Positions 22,800 through 36,270 of a stretch of DNA of 64,000 nt are shown piece by piece; position 1 is the stretch's first letter, and each line of letters starts with the position of its first letter. The stretch comes from Kryptolebias marmoratus. Its lineage: Eukaryota > Chordata > Actinopteri > Cyprinodontiformes > Rivulidae. The stretch lies in the NCBI RefSeq assembly GCF_001649575.2, contig NC_051441.1:9695587-9759586 (forward strand), written 5' to 3'. The notes below the pieces were generated by a model. That model saw only the letters and a list, made by a program, of their open reading frames with translations, ran no database searches and was not told where the DNA came from. A program made the translations under genes and the position numbers.

Positions 22800-24320
22800 G
22801 ATGTAAAACACTGTTAAAACTATGAGCTTCTGGTATGTCTTACATAAAAAAGCATGCAGATGTTTCAGTGAACAGGACAACTCCTCATAATTAAATCCAG
22901 GAGTCCAAAGAAGATGATGGATCAAGTGGTTTTGTCTGTGGGCTGTTTATAATCAATGTTTCTCATCCTTATCTTCATTATTCCTTCACTACTGTAAGAA
23001 GAATTCTATCCAATAATAATGAGATTTTCCATTCTCGTTTCCATTTGGCTCCAAGAGAAACATTTTGGCTGTCAAAGCAACCGCAGATATAGTGGTTTGT
23101 CTTTGCTAATTCTCTTTCTGTACCTGGTAAATCTCCACAGAACATATCCTTTTACAGCATATTTGCCCATTCAGCAGAGGTTGTTTGAGAAAAGACACGT
23201 GGACGTTTTAGAAAAACTTATACCATTCCCTAAGGACATGAGAGCTGACTACAGGCCAAGTTCTGGTAGCTGATCATGATCATGAGTCATAATTGTGGCT
23301 GCAACATACATGGAAAGATTATCTGATGAAATTTAGCCCAGTTTCAATCTTCTGTTACTGAAAGATCTAAAATCTAACCACAACTATGCATAAAGTAAAT
23401 ACAGTTTAAAAGAAACATGGCTAAAATGATGTGTCCACTTCCTAAAAAACATTTTAAGCTATTGAATTGCAATTGAATCGCTTGGTTTTTGGGGCCACAG
23501 TTATCCTTCACGCTCGCCTTGTACTGTCTGACAACATGAAAAACGATGCAAATTGAAGTTTAGTCACCTACAGAGTCAACTGAGCAAACATAGTCTAACA
23601 CCAGCAAAAGTGAGTGTAGTTACAGTTGGGATGGGAGTGTTTGTATGTTTGCTTTTTCATGGCAACAGAGCCGTGAACTGCCAGTTCTTCCAGTGGCTGT
23701 AGGGAGGATTATTAGCAGCTCAGTGGCCCCTTCTTTGCGTAAAGGGCCCAGTATCTCAAACATACCTCCTCTATGTTTGTCCATTCCATCTAGGGGACAA
23801 CCAATAGGACTTAATCCCTTGTCCAAATAAGTTAATACCTGAACCAACATTTAAAAAAAGTAAAGTTCAGGGCCAAATTCAGATTCCAGAGATGTACACA
23901 ATGCCTAACCTAGCAGTGAACTGATTAATTATACACAAAGAACGACTTTTTTTTTTATCATGGACCCAGAAAGTGACACACTAAAAAAACCTAAAGTGAC
24001 TTTCACAGAGTCATTCACAATAAGGGATGAAGTAAAAATAAAGTTATGACTTTAAAGTAAAATTTCAGGATTTGTTAAATGCCATATACATGTCATATAC
24101 ATATACATATATCTGTAGCAATTTTGGCCAAAATCACCTCTTTCCTTTGCTTAATTCTGTGTGCATTCAGACATCTTTTGAGAAATGAGTTTAAATTTAA
24201 TGGAAGAGCCAATATTTAAATTGGTGCATTTTTTTAAAATTATATTGATATGATTAAATACATAGAAGCAAAAACTTTGATCATAGGACTTTGAAAGAAA
24301 AAAGTGTTCTGTAATTTCTT

Positions 24321-24420
24321 CTTAAAGGAACAACTCAGATAATTTGAAGTTGTGTTTTGTGAAAGGTTATGAACAATTATTAAGTTAACTGTTGTAGCTA
24401 GCTTTGTGAACATCTTGTCT
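24321..24420 (+). repeat. dispersed repeat family A, copy 2 (5' fragment)
   Basis: Starts TTAAAGGAACAACTCA and follows copy 3 through TGAAGT, GGTTATGAACAATTA and similar blocks, then similarity fades. Probably a truncated copy. Confidence 0.6.
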
Positions 24421-25837
24421 GAACAAGGCCAAAATCAAAATGAATTGATGATTGCTTCATTCCAACTACTCCTGAAGAATCACCACTTTGGCTCATTGTG
24501 TTTAGAAGGGAACCTTAAGTTTGCTTTGGGAATTTTTTGTAAGAATTTATTATTAGGAAATTGTTCTTTTACTGATGCTTATTCCTCTTGAACTGTTCCA
24601 TCTATTTTTTGGTCATGCTCCAATTCTTGTCAGTCATTTAGCTTATGAGTTCAAACTCTTCCCAATGCTGAGCTCTATTTCCAACAACAACAAAAGAAAG
24701 GCTCCTAATAATCTTCTCCAGAGCCCAACGTCTTAGAAAATGGAATTAACATGTCCCAGATTGCTTTGCAGCAGCAGCTGGGGCCAACAGGTGTGTGTGG
24801 AGAGCACATAATGAGGGCAGTGATGTCTGCCACATGTTAAATGCACATAACAACATAACCACTTAACTAGCACATAGAAAGAGAAGAAAATAAATGCAAA
24901 CTCTTACTGAGCTCCATGTTTTGTGTTTCTGTCAAAATAAAAAAGTGAAGGAAAGTGACCAATTTATCTGGAAAAAGAGACGGATGGACAAAAGGAGAAC
25001 TAGATGCCAGTTAGGTGTTTTACTGATGTAGGCTACATGAAGGTGCAACTTGAATCTCTAGTTTTAAAGCAAAATCAGACAGTGGAAATAAAAAAAAACG
25101 TAACTTTCTGTGAACTTCTAAAGAGATGTCAGGATGAGAAAAATCAACAGGGAAACTTGTTTTTTGTGAGCAGTAAAGCTAATTTCTTCAATGGAAGACT
25201 TCAGGTTTTAATTTGTCTTTGTGTCTGTCCCTGCTTAATGCTTCAAGAGAAAAATAGTTGCAACCAAACTGCAGATGATTTGTCCTAATTGTTAGCAATA
25301 GTCGTCATGGTGATAAAGCCTGCTGCTCTTCACAGGACCTCAGTAGCCTGTTGGCATTGGAAAATATGTGAGATGAGGTTCCAAAACCCTGGGAAAAATC
25401 CAGCTCTCTCCTGATTTATGATAGCTGTGAAAACTTCAAAATTCTCTCCCAGACGTGTCAACAAACATCACAGCGCAGGTCCAGATATGCATGCGCTCAT
25501 GTGCACAGATCCAACGAGCCTGTTCGACACCTTGTTAAGGTTTTCCTCTTCTTCCTTCTGTGCTCTCAGCCCCTGCACATCCATGCCCTCTGTGGCCTTT
25601 TGCACTTTAGCCACTGACCCCCAAACCCTGAAGATCACTCGAACGAGCCCTCTAACTAACACAACAATCTGGCAACATTTGGTCAACAGATTTTTTCCTT
25701 AAGCTTTTCCCATGGAGGTTAACCTTCTAAAGTAAGTTAGTTAAACAAATTTTAGCATTCTCAGTTATTTGAGTAATATAGTTTAACATAACTGGACATG
25801 AAATGAAACAGAAAACTAGTTGTTGTTTCTTTTATTC

Positions 25838-25844
25838 CATATAT

Positions 25845-25877
<33 letters not shown>

Positions 25878-25942
25878 GTATATTAAATTTAACTTTCATT
25901 AACCAAAACAGAGATTGATTCATGTTGTTTATGTTTTGCAAT

Positions 25943-25968
<26 letters not shown>
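25838..25968 (+). repeat. paired (TA)n microsatellites
   Basis: Two TA-alternating tracts, at about 25838-25876 and 25942-25967, separated by about 65 bp of AT-rich sequence. They are potentially length-variable and cruciform-prone. Confidence 0.9.
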
Positions 25969-25974
<6 letters not shown>

Positions 25975-26029
25975 AAAAAAAAAATTGTATTACGTTGATA
26001 ACACTGGTCCTGGATGTGTTTTACTGTGT

Positions 26030-26520
26030 GTAATCAGCCACACAATAACCATGAGAACAGACTCTCCTGTAAGATCCAAGAATGCACTGTTGCATATCAA
26101 TGACTCCCATCAACAGAGGGACACAGCAAGAAAGACAACAAAAAGAGAGGATAAAAGAGCCCCCTACCCAACTGAGCCACGCAACACAAACAACTACAAA
26201 CACACTCGCACAGGCAAGTCAGTGAAATATGACAGGCCCTCGGTGAAGAAGGTGGGGGTGAAGGGAAGCCATATTGTAACAATCTGATTCTGTGGTCATT
26301 AATCGTATCCTGCTGTTCCAGCCTCCCCGACCGTGTGCGCTGAGCGTATGTCAAACACATTTCCCCTCTCTCGGTGGGCGCACTCCCAGCCAGCTTTAAA
26401 GCTGCACAAAGACAGAAACCCTGAGAGCTCCTGAAGGCAGACAGGCAAGATAATCTTCCCATCGGACTCAAGCTCCAAGTCCAGAGCCAGCCATAAAGAC
26501 AGAGAAGCATCAGCACACTG
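26030..26520. promoter_or_regulatory. candidate regulatory island
   Basis: Compositionally balanced block with CpGs immediately after the (TA)n tracts, including GTGGTCATTAATCG (near 26290) and a CCAGCCAGCTTTAAAGCTG stretch with the palindrome AGCTTTAAAGCT. Overlapping frames on both strands appear to be chance. Confidence 0.3.
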
Positions 26521-27999
26521 GGAACGTCTTTTGACCTTGCTGCTCTGAATGTTAGCTTTCAGTAATCACACTTAAAACAATGACAAATCAAATTAATACA
26601 AACAAAACCGAAATACTTCAGCAAGCACCCCTTGATGTTTGAGTTACTGGTGGTTTCATGACTGAAAATGTATTTGTATCACATGATTTTCCAGAAGTGG
26701 GTTCCCAGCAAAAACACAGATGAATCAACTCAAACATCACTTATAGCCTTGCATGATAAGTTCAAAGCAGCACATCTACGTGATCCTGAGTTGGAATCAA
26801 AAGCAAAAACAACAGTTTGAAATGCACTTAATTTGTATGAAGAATGACAGTTTCAGTGCTCGGCAGCAATCCTAAAATGTTTTCACTGACAAACAGAAAC
26901 TCTGGGCTGCCTTGGGTGTTTGGCAACTACAACGTGGTCATCTCGCTCTTCTCTTGTTATCCATCTTTTCATCAATACTGCTTGCTTTTGCTCCCTCTTT
27001 TTTCCCTCCTGCTGTGAGCTGCCTCATTAGGGAAGTGATGATGTAACCCCTCTGTTTCATCAAGCACTGCCATTTGTCATTATGACTGACATGCTGAGGC
27101 AGGCCAACTTAGAGGAAGAAAAACCTCCTTCTGGCCCAGTGGCTCTGCAAATATGTTTAGCCATTAAAACCTGATCAAACATATCTGTTCAAAAATGTCT
27201 TTGTGCATTAAGAAATAAAAATAACAATGAAAATAATAAACTGTCCTTATTTCAAGATGTCACTGCCAAAGTTGTCAATATTAAATACATACAAAAATAA
27301 TCTGAAAATCCAACTCGCACTCTGTTTCATTATATCAACTGGGTCTGTATATGCCCATGAAAAAAAAAACTAGGGTATGTTGCCTGAAACTTGAGAAATT
27401 TCTTCACTTGAAGAAGAGTCTCCAGAGTAATGGAATATCAGTCTGAAATGCCATCAATCACAGGACAGGAGATTGGTTAAAAGAAGTGTTTTTCACCAAC
27501 AGTCAGCTCTGAGATCTTGACAAGATAATAGATTGCGAAGCTGTCATGACATTTCACTGAGCTGTACTGATTATATGTGCAAATTTCCAGACTATACCTG
27601 TAGCTCTTTTGTAAAAAAAAAACACACAACTTTTTAGATTGAAGACTGGAAACCTTTGGCTTTTTCATTAATTCTATTTTCAATCTGTTATTTATTTATG
27701 TATTTCGTTTCTTTGTTTTTAACAAAACTTACTGAATTAAAAAAAACAAAACAAAACTGAAGTTACTGAGAGTAACAAAGAAAAACAAATAGTTTAACAA
27801 CTGAAAGTAATAAGTATTTCCAGAAAAAAAAAAAAAAACAGCCGAACCATACAAATGCAAAATGAACTCTTCTGGCATAACAACACTCTTAAAGTAATCA
27901 AATGAATTTGTCTGTGGTCAAGGGATAAGTGTATGGAGCAGACAGAACCCTTGACCTGCAGGTCTTTGTTTGGATGAGTTGCTCGTCAGTGGAGACAGG

Positions 28000-28540
28000 A
28001 CAGCGGTGATTGATTGGGTCTCTGTTGGCGAGCTCAGCTGGACATCCTGAAGAGATCTTCCCATCCATCAGATCATCCAGAGCTGCTTCCAGATGGGCAG
28101 AATTGTTTTTGGGCCACCCTGACAGACTTCTGAAGGACCCTGCAAGGTCCAAAACTGTTATTGACAGAAGCCACAGACAACCCACAACCCCTGACATCTG
28201 TGCCTGTCTGTTAATATGTTTAAAAGCCACCACTCACACAAACCCTAATCAATACCATGCACAAGTGGACATGCAGAAACAATAGTTGTCATTACAATTA
28301 GAAACCATAATTTAGCAACCATCCACAGTGCAAAGATAAGAGGAAGGAGTGATGGTGCGCTGGCAGGAATCACTCTGTATAATGTCTAGCGAGGCATAAC
28401 ATAGAGACTTAATTGTGGTGTGAGGCCTAATTGCATAGTCAGGACAGGGGGTAATGAGTTAATCCCGACCCAGTCATCCATGATGAGAAGAAGCAGGTCC
28501 TCAGCACAGTAATTACACTGGTGCTCATTAACCTCCAAGC
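28000..28540. promoter_or_regulatory. candidate enhancer rich in homeodomain-type sites
   Basis: At 28405-28535 there is a dense run of TAAT cores: CTTAATTGTGG, CCTAATTGCAT, GGTAATGAGTTAATCCCG, AGTAATTACAC and CTCATTAACC. The adjoining 28000-28240 block is GC-richer with a TTATTGACAG motif near 28158. Binding is inferred. Confidence 0.35.
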
Positions 28541-31059
28541 TTTAGTGATGTGTTCTACAGTCCAGTCCGAAGGAATTTGGATAGGTGCACTTGGTATATT
28601 GGTCAGGTTCAGTCATAGCATACTACCATTTCAAAGAAACACCCTTTGATGGAAAAAAAAGACATAATGTGAGACCTTACGTGATGCATTTAGTGCTCAT
28701 TAATCATTTAAAAAGTTCAGTCTTCCATTATCTGACATTTTCCAAGAATCCAACTGCAGACTGAGAGCATAGTGTCAGTGGTGACAGGTGAAACTGTGTC
28801 TGGATGTGGTTATTATTCACACTTCAGCTTCTGCCCTCTGTTACCATAGGACCAGACTTTTCTACAGTGACAAAACATTAAACCAACACATCACATAGGT
28901 TTCAGGATCATTACAATACAATTAGCACAGGTTTTACTGCACACAGCTGTGAATGAAAGATAAACATATTCACCAGATCTGAGACCTGACTCCAACATGG
29001 AGTTGATCTAATGTGCAGTACCTCTGACAGACAGTAGGAGCTCACTTCAATACATGTTTGAATTATATAACTTTGACATGTGTTAGCATCCTTTAAGGAA
29101 CCTAAAGAGGAATTTAAGAACCTTAAAAGGTCTTTCAGGAAATCTTTTAGGAAATACAATTTTTTCTTCTATTTAAGTTGATTTTATTGCTCTGTTCAAT
29201 TTTTCTTTTCAGTGTGATGGTAATTAAAAAATACCAACTGTTGTCTAAAGTAGATGTTAGGCCTTAATAAAATATTTTAGTCTGGTCAGGTTTGCGTTAC
29301 ATTCTCCAGCCCTTGTCCAATTAGGATTCCTTTTACCCCAAAAGTACTAAGAAGTAAATCTTGGTGTGTAAAAAAAACAAAAATAATCATTGAAAGTCTT
29401 TTAGTAAATGAGTATTATTTAATGTGGTGACATGTCCAATTCACTGCACAAAAAAATGACGTCTTGCATTCAAGCAAGTGTAGGAACAGAATAAACACTG
29501 TTTAAGGTGTTACTGGTTGTTTAGCAATAGCCCTTGTAGTTTCCAAAAGCCAATCCAAGGAGGCTAAAAGTTTCAGTCAGTGATGTGGAAAAGTGCTTGC
29601 CTGGTTGCATGTCATGTTGACAGATTTGAGCATATTTTCTTGGGGCTTTTCAGGTGAAGAGGAAAATGTTGATATTTAGGGGGATAGGTGGGGACATATG
29701 TGATCCAACAGCCCTACTATGACAGCCATCACACTGTTCACTATATGATGATTCCTTCCATATGGACCCAGGTATGGTCAGTTTACATGAGCTGATCCCC
29801 AAAATGTATCCCTAGATTTGTTCTCTGGCACTGCAGCCCAGGGGAAAGAAGGCGAAAGGCGCTTGGCCAATCAGGACTACCCCCTGCTAAGGATTCATTA
29901 AGTCAGGCTGCATAGTGACACCAAGCAGAGCAGAAACCTTCTAAAAACATGAGTTTAAACACCCACAAAGCATTACACCTATCATGTTTTCATAATTGTC
30001 GGAGGCTCCTGAAGTCAAGGCCGAGTCAACATATTTTGTCTGGCAACGTATGAAGAGGCCCATTTATGTGAACCCAATATCAGAAGCCTTTCATCTGTGT
30101 TTGCTGCAGAAAATTGTAGAAAATATCAAGGTGTCAGCTTCTCATATGGCACCTTAGCAAATCTGAGCTTTTTTGTCAACCTTGGAGTAAAGAAGGTGTC
30201 AAATAATTTTAATGAGGTGGAAGTATAAAGTCTCCAAAGTTTCACTGCCAAACTAAATCCTTGCTGAGGGACTGAAAACTAGTACCAGTCAGTGAGGAGC
30301 TTGCAACTTCCTGCTCTAAAAGGTCTGTGAAATATTGCACAATTAGGCCACTTTGGTCATTTGCAGCAATTACATTACAAAAGGTGAAGTAATATAAAAA
30401 ATATTAAATTTCTCTGGTGTTGTAAATGGCTTTTTTCTTCATTATTAAGATTTATAAACACAAATAAATCTGAGATGCCACTATCAAACTCTTTACTACA
30501 TCTGCACAATAGCCTTACCTCAATTCAAAATATAATTTCTCCCTTAGAGTATAAACCCCTCTGTGAATGTTTAAAGAAAGGGGTTCTCCCCATAGCCTCC
30601 CTAAATAACCACTTCCCCTGGAATGAAAGCAGATCCATTATAGGACACCAGTATCTGGTCTCCTACTGGGGACCTCTCTGTCTCTTTTCAGATTCATTCT
30701 CAGCTAAACGATGGGATGAGTTTGTAGAAAACTGCTCCTTCTCTGTTGACTCAGTGCTGGAGGTAAGTAAGCTGAACTCAGGCCTCGTCTCATTAGGGGC
30801 CAGCTGCTCCCCACTAACAACATCCAGCCCTTGACATTCTTAAAAAGTCTCTTGTTATTAAGGGAAACAAACAAGGACATGGGACTCACTTATTTTATGC
30901 AGTAATAATTTTTGTACTCAGGCAATCCAGTGGATTCCTGGTGCAAAAAATGAGTAAGGTTATGTTGGTTTTGAACAATGAATTGTGAAGAATAAAAAAC
31001 TTAAAGCTATAGATGTCCATGCAGTTAAAATGTTCAGAGAGGGAATATCACTTCTTAAA

Positions 31060-31560
31060 TTGGGACTGACAGTTGTACTAGAAGGAACTATCTGCACATG
31101 TGGTTGTTTTTCCTCTTTGGGGCTGCATGGTGGGATGTGGCTTTCGTTCCATTGGAGGGAGCTCTTTCACCCCTTCCACCTGCCCCCTCATCCCAGATTC
31201 CAGTTCCACTTCCTGCCCTCCCTTCCCATCCCCATCTTTGTCACACATCATTGCCCCACTAAACACTGACAATTGCTGACAAATAGACTGCACTGCTTGC
31301 TGTGTGTCAGTTGCCCCAGGAGACAGTGGCAGACTTGGGGCAGTGAAGAAGAGAGCGAAAGGAGGAAGGGAGCAGGGAGTCCTCGCAGCAGCGAGGCGCC
31401 TGGCACAGGTGGCTGAAAATCAATACTGATCCGGCTCCTGATTGGGCCTGACAGCACAAGAGCAGCGGAGTGTGGGAATCCTCTGTGTGCCACCCACAGC
31501 AAATTTGGATGACGGAGGAAGAGCAAAGCGGAGAAAAGGAGGGGCTGTGGGACACACGAT
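31060..31560. promoter_or_regulatory. candidate regulatory island
   Basis: GC-richer non-repetitive block with CAGGTG E-boxes, for example near 31405. A 154-codon minus-strand frame crosses it without any domain, so I treat it as non-coding. Confidence 0.25.
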
Positions 31561-32929
31561 ATTCCACATTATCATCATGACATTCTGACAATAAGACAAT
31601 CACACAGTCAGAAAGTATAATAAAGAACTCATTAACAGATGGCATGTAAACAATTATAGTAGAAATTTTGCATGTTGTATAGCCAGTGTCAGGAAACCAC
31701 AGTTCAAAGAAAATTACATCATTCAGTGTTAACAAAGCAGTGCTGGCAGTGGCCTGTTGAGCTTTTACCACATTGTATTCTGGTTAAGTGCAAATAACTA
31801 ACCATGTATCTATGTACACTTGGTGGCTTGCATTCACAAATACACACTTGCAGTCATTCTTATTTCATCTCCAGGCTATGAACATGCAAAAGTGTGGCAC
31901 AGTGAGAACTTTGCCGCTGCTGAGTTTAAACATGAGAGACAAATAAATATATATATTATGAACTTGTCATCTGTGTCGATTAAAAAAACAAAACAATGCT
32001 TATTAACAGATATTTAACTCAGAAGTTAACTTAGTAAAAACTGCAGTTTGCTCATGTCAAATGTCAATCTATTTGACAAGGAGTAATCTGAATTTTAGTA
32101 AGTGACATTCCCATCCACCACTCCCTTGATGAGAGGCCCCTCCCACACATGACAGTACAAATTAATCAGGATCCCAGACAAACCTCCAACCTCATGTGAC
32201 AAAAGGATTTTTCCCGGCCTCTCGTTTGCCTCACCAGTACAGCTATATCAACAACTTAATCCTATGTCATAAAGTATTATTCATGCATTCAACATTAGCA
32301 GTTTTGGTGTTTAACCAGCAGTGCATATATATGTGTGCTAGAGTGTATGCTTTAAAAGAAATATGCATGTACAGAAAACTATGCTTTATGAGGTGGAGGG
32401 ATGAAGAGGGTCTCAGCGGGCGGTTGTAATCAGCTGTTTGCAGGTCGCCATTTTATTTTTTTTTTCCGCAGAAATTGTTGGGGGTGGTGGTACGGATATG
32501 TCGGCCCTGTGTGTGGGAACCCTGTGCTCTTCACTTCTCATACATTGTTCTCTGGCTCCTACAAACCGTTAATGCCACAAAAGATGCTCAGCCTATTGTG
32601 GCCCAGGGACAGCTGAGGGGCGGGGGAGCCCACTGAGGCGGCGGCAGGCCAGGGAGAAGAGATCTAGCCTGACCTGGTCTTGGTCTAGATGCCTTGGTTA
32701 CAGACCCTCTTTTCCTTTCCCCTTCTTTCCTGTGTTTTCTCCCCTTTCCTCAGCTCTTCTCTTTTTTTTTGCTCTTCTCTCATCACTCAGTTCTGCCACT
32801 TAGACCCTCTCAAGTGGATTTGGCTGGGTTGGATTTAGGGGGTCGATGCTTATCATACAAAAGAATTAAACCAACTTTATGTCAAAGCTTTTTCCTCTGG
32901 ACCACTATGGCTGAGCTGAGATTTTATGG

Positions 32930-33140
32930 AGTAGGGCTTAGGTGATGTTATATTTTCATTAGACTTCTCAAGGCAAAAGGGGCACCAATGGTAAGAGCTC
33001 TGGGTGTCATTGTGATGCAAATCCTAATTGTTTCTTTAATTAAAGCAGTGGTGGGAGGAGAGGGGAGAAGGAGTGGAGCTGACACTGACAGAACTGCATG
33101 TTCTTGCCCTAGACAAGAATTTTCACATCCAATCCTAAAA
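32930..33140. promoter_or_regulatory. candidate enhancer with POU/SOX composite
   Basis: A perfect octamer ATGCAAAT (33015-33022) is followed after four bases by ATTGTT (33027-33032, a SOX core on the other strand) and by TTTAATTAAA (33035-33044). A TCATTAGA homeodomain motif lies just upstream (near 32956). This dense arrangement is typical of developmental enhancers. Inferred, not aligned. Confidence 0.35.
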
Positions 33141-35649
33141 TAGGGCTCTGGGGGATTTGGGTATTTTTTTTTAAAGTCTGAGTTGGTTAGAGGGATTGAG
33201 GTTGGGTAGTTGAATTTGCGACACAGATCATTTATGTCAAGTGAGAGCATATAATCTTAACTAACCTTGGAATATCTTTCTTATGTCACTGAAAAAGGCA
33301 ATCATATTTACTGTGGTCAAGTTCACATCAATGTAAAACTGGTACATATGCACTCATTGTTTTGTTTAAGGATGTATTATTCCCTCACAGGAACAAAACA
33401 CTATTTTTTTCACAAGCATGTTTAAAACTGCACTGTTAGAGCCTGTATCTCACTTGGCTGCAACTGTTAGAGACTAGTTGGTAATTCAAAATGGCAAGAA
33501 AAGTGTGAGAAAATTCTGTGTGTTTGTGATCAGTGAGCTGTGCAGCCAATTCATGAAAATAACATTCTGTTTTGTGTGCATAGCATACAAAACTGTATTC
33601 TAGGCCACGTTATTTTGTTGCCTACATCATACACACCTTGGCTTACTTTTTACCTACCTTGGCAGCCACCCCCACTTTTATGGTTAAATCTGCTAAAGTA
33701 CACTTTTGAAAGAAAAACTGAAAAGAAGCAAATTTGAACCTATTTTTATTGTTATTTACTCTTGGCATGGTTGAACCTGGACATTTGGGACTGTACTTTA
33801 GGATGTTTTCTAAATAACCCCAAATCTCAAGATGCAGAAAAATTTAAAATACAATTCAATTCAAGTCAGGTATTAAGTTCCTAAAATATTGCAGGTGTAT
33901 TGAACCAGACGCTGCTTGCATAAAAACACTACTGAACTTCATGTTTTTAGACAAACATGATAATTAATTGCTGGCGTCACCCGCTGCAGGGACAGTGGCA
34001 GGTGAGGAGTTTGACTGGGGTGGTATTACCCGTCAAACAGTAAGACAGGTGTCATAAAGAGAGATCAGGTAGGAAACCTCCTGTGGAGCTGAGGAGAAGC
34101 TCTGCATTGCAGGTGAGCAATTACTGGAGTTTTTTTTCACAAACACTTTTATTTTCCAAGTGCAAACAAAACATAGTGTCAGGTTACAAATGCATAGACA
34201 TACAGGCTTTGCAACTTATGCAAAGAAATTGAGATCTCCTGCAAATGTTTTAAAAATATTTTGAGGACTTTCTTGCAAATGTCGTTTACAATTTGTCTCC
34301 AACAGTCACAGCTAAGTATAATATTAGTTAAATGTCAGACATATCCAACATTTAAAAAAAGATGATGGCGGAAGGGCTAACAAAGTGGCATAGCAACTGA
34401 TTAATGCTATGACGATCAATTTCTGATGGTTTAACTCCCTTGAGATAATGTGCACCACAAAAGAGAAAGGGATAAAAAGCAATGTTGGGTAGATGAGCGA
34501 TCCACCCTCAGGATCTGTACTGTTTGTCTCTGCTATGGTCCTGATATTCATGGGGAGACTTTATGCCTGTAGACCAGATGTGGTTCTAAACTAACTCCAG
34601 TGCAAGACAGGAACCACTGCAGGCACTGGAGACTAAAGGAGGGAGGACCAAATCTATGCATGACACCTCCCAAAATACCTTAGACCATCCTCCTTTAGCT
34701 CATGAGTAGTATGTGTTTGTGTCATGATTGGTGGTGGGTGAGGGCGGCTGCTCATGACTGTTAGAGGTGAAGGGATATTGAGCCCAGGAGAGGAAGGGGT
34801 GTGTGTGGAAACCCTGAGAACTTCTTTTTCTCCTTTGGCATGGCTGTGCTGCTCTCCAGGACCACAGAGTGTTGGCCCCCTGTAGCTTAAGCCTCTGTCT
34901 CTTTTTGTCCTCAGCACAACAGTCTGTGGCATTCCATGGTAGCAAATCTGGCCATGCTGTCACATGGGGGAGATTAGCCAAACTAAGACCTCAATAGAAT
35001 GCTCACTTTACTCACCCATTCCAGCAGTGCCACCCCCTCCATCCCAGTCGTGCTCGCAAACACCCTTGCACACTCAATTTAACCATTCCATGTCTAGACA
35101 GAGTGCAAAGCAATTATTGTTGGCATAATTAAGATTTGTAAGGAATTCTCTGCTTATTATTATCACTTTTCCAGCTTTGAAGCAATAACCTCCATTTCCA
35201 ACTGTTAAAGACATTTGACGTAAGAGCTGTGCAGTGGACCACATGGCCAATCTGGAGCTCTTGTGATTGCAAAATGTCTAACTGTGGCCTATTTCCCATC
35301 TATTTTCTTCTGTAACTGTGGCTTCTTTTGCCTTCTAGCTGCTCCGGTCTACCTCCCCTCCATAATCCAGTTATTCTGGGCTCAGTCACAGATACTGCAC
35401 TGAGTTGTTCTTGCCACACCACCACACACGCACCACCCTTATCTGGCTGAGGACAGTAGAGAAGGAGGATCTTCCAGGAAACAAGGCTAAGGGAAATTAA
35501 ATAGGTTTGTGGCTGCCTTAAGGGATGTGGGCTTTAGAGAACTCTCTCCTAAGGGGTCCTGCAAGAACAAAGCCATCTGACTACATTTACAGACAAAGAA
35601 GGAAACACATATGGTTCATGTTTGTAGCATGTCGGACTTACACCACTTA

Positions 35650-35735
35650 CCCCCTTTTTGTGAATCCCCCACAGGCTCATTTGCATATGCATTTAGGTAT
35701 AAATGGGAATATTAGATTAAGATTTACCAGATCTA
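35650..35735. promoter_or_regulatory. candidate POU dimer site
   Basis: ATTTGCAT (35679-35686) overlaps TTGCATATGCAT (35681-35692), one base from the POU MORE palindrome ATGCATATGCAT. Confidence 0.3.
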
Positions 35736-36059
35736 TTTGAAGATTAACTGTTTTTAAATTATTTTACTTTGGACTGGAGGTAATGCAATGAAGTATTGGT
35801 AGTTAAAAAAAAAATCTGATCATGACTATACTTTTAACATTAAGAACATTTTTTTTTTAGTTATTAGTTAGGTGACTCAGTCTTACTCTTTGGATTAGCT
35901 GTGCAGAGATGAGGCCCAGGAGTTGAGACCAAAGTATTTGTCTTAGTTTGCAGATGGAGACTTGGGGCCTTACTTGCACCAGCACAGAAAATAATTAGGT
36001 TTATTTTCAAGTAATGGTCTACTGCCCAGTGCAGCTCAATTGCTAAGCACAGGCAAAAA

Positions 36060-36270
36060 GCTATTTTATCGCCTCCACATAAAAAGATCTCTCCTACCGC
36101 CTCGCAAAATGGATGTCATTAATGGACCAGGCCTGGTGGCAAAGAGGTGAAGGTGGGGACATTTCAGGCAGGGAGAGGGCTTATAGAACAGGGAAGGATA
36201 TATGGGCAAGAGCTGCCCATTCCAGACTGGTGAGCCACTCAGGCTGCGCCTCAGTGCCACTGCCTCCCTC
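36060..36270. promoter_or_regulatory. candidate regulatory island
   Basis: Balanced-composition block with GATGTCATTAATGGACC near 36112 and E-box/NFI-like motifs. Small frames on both strands appear to be chance. Confidence 0.25.

Noticed and set aside
31180..31195. CTCF site at a CTGCCCCCT core
   Set aside because: Key positions of the consensus are mismatched next to the core.
31307..31771. 154-codon minus-strand frame
   Set aside because: Composition typical of random translation, no domain, overlapped by another minus-strand frame.
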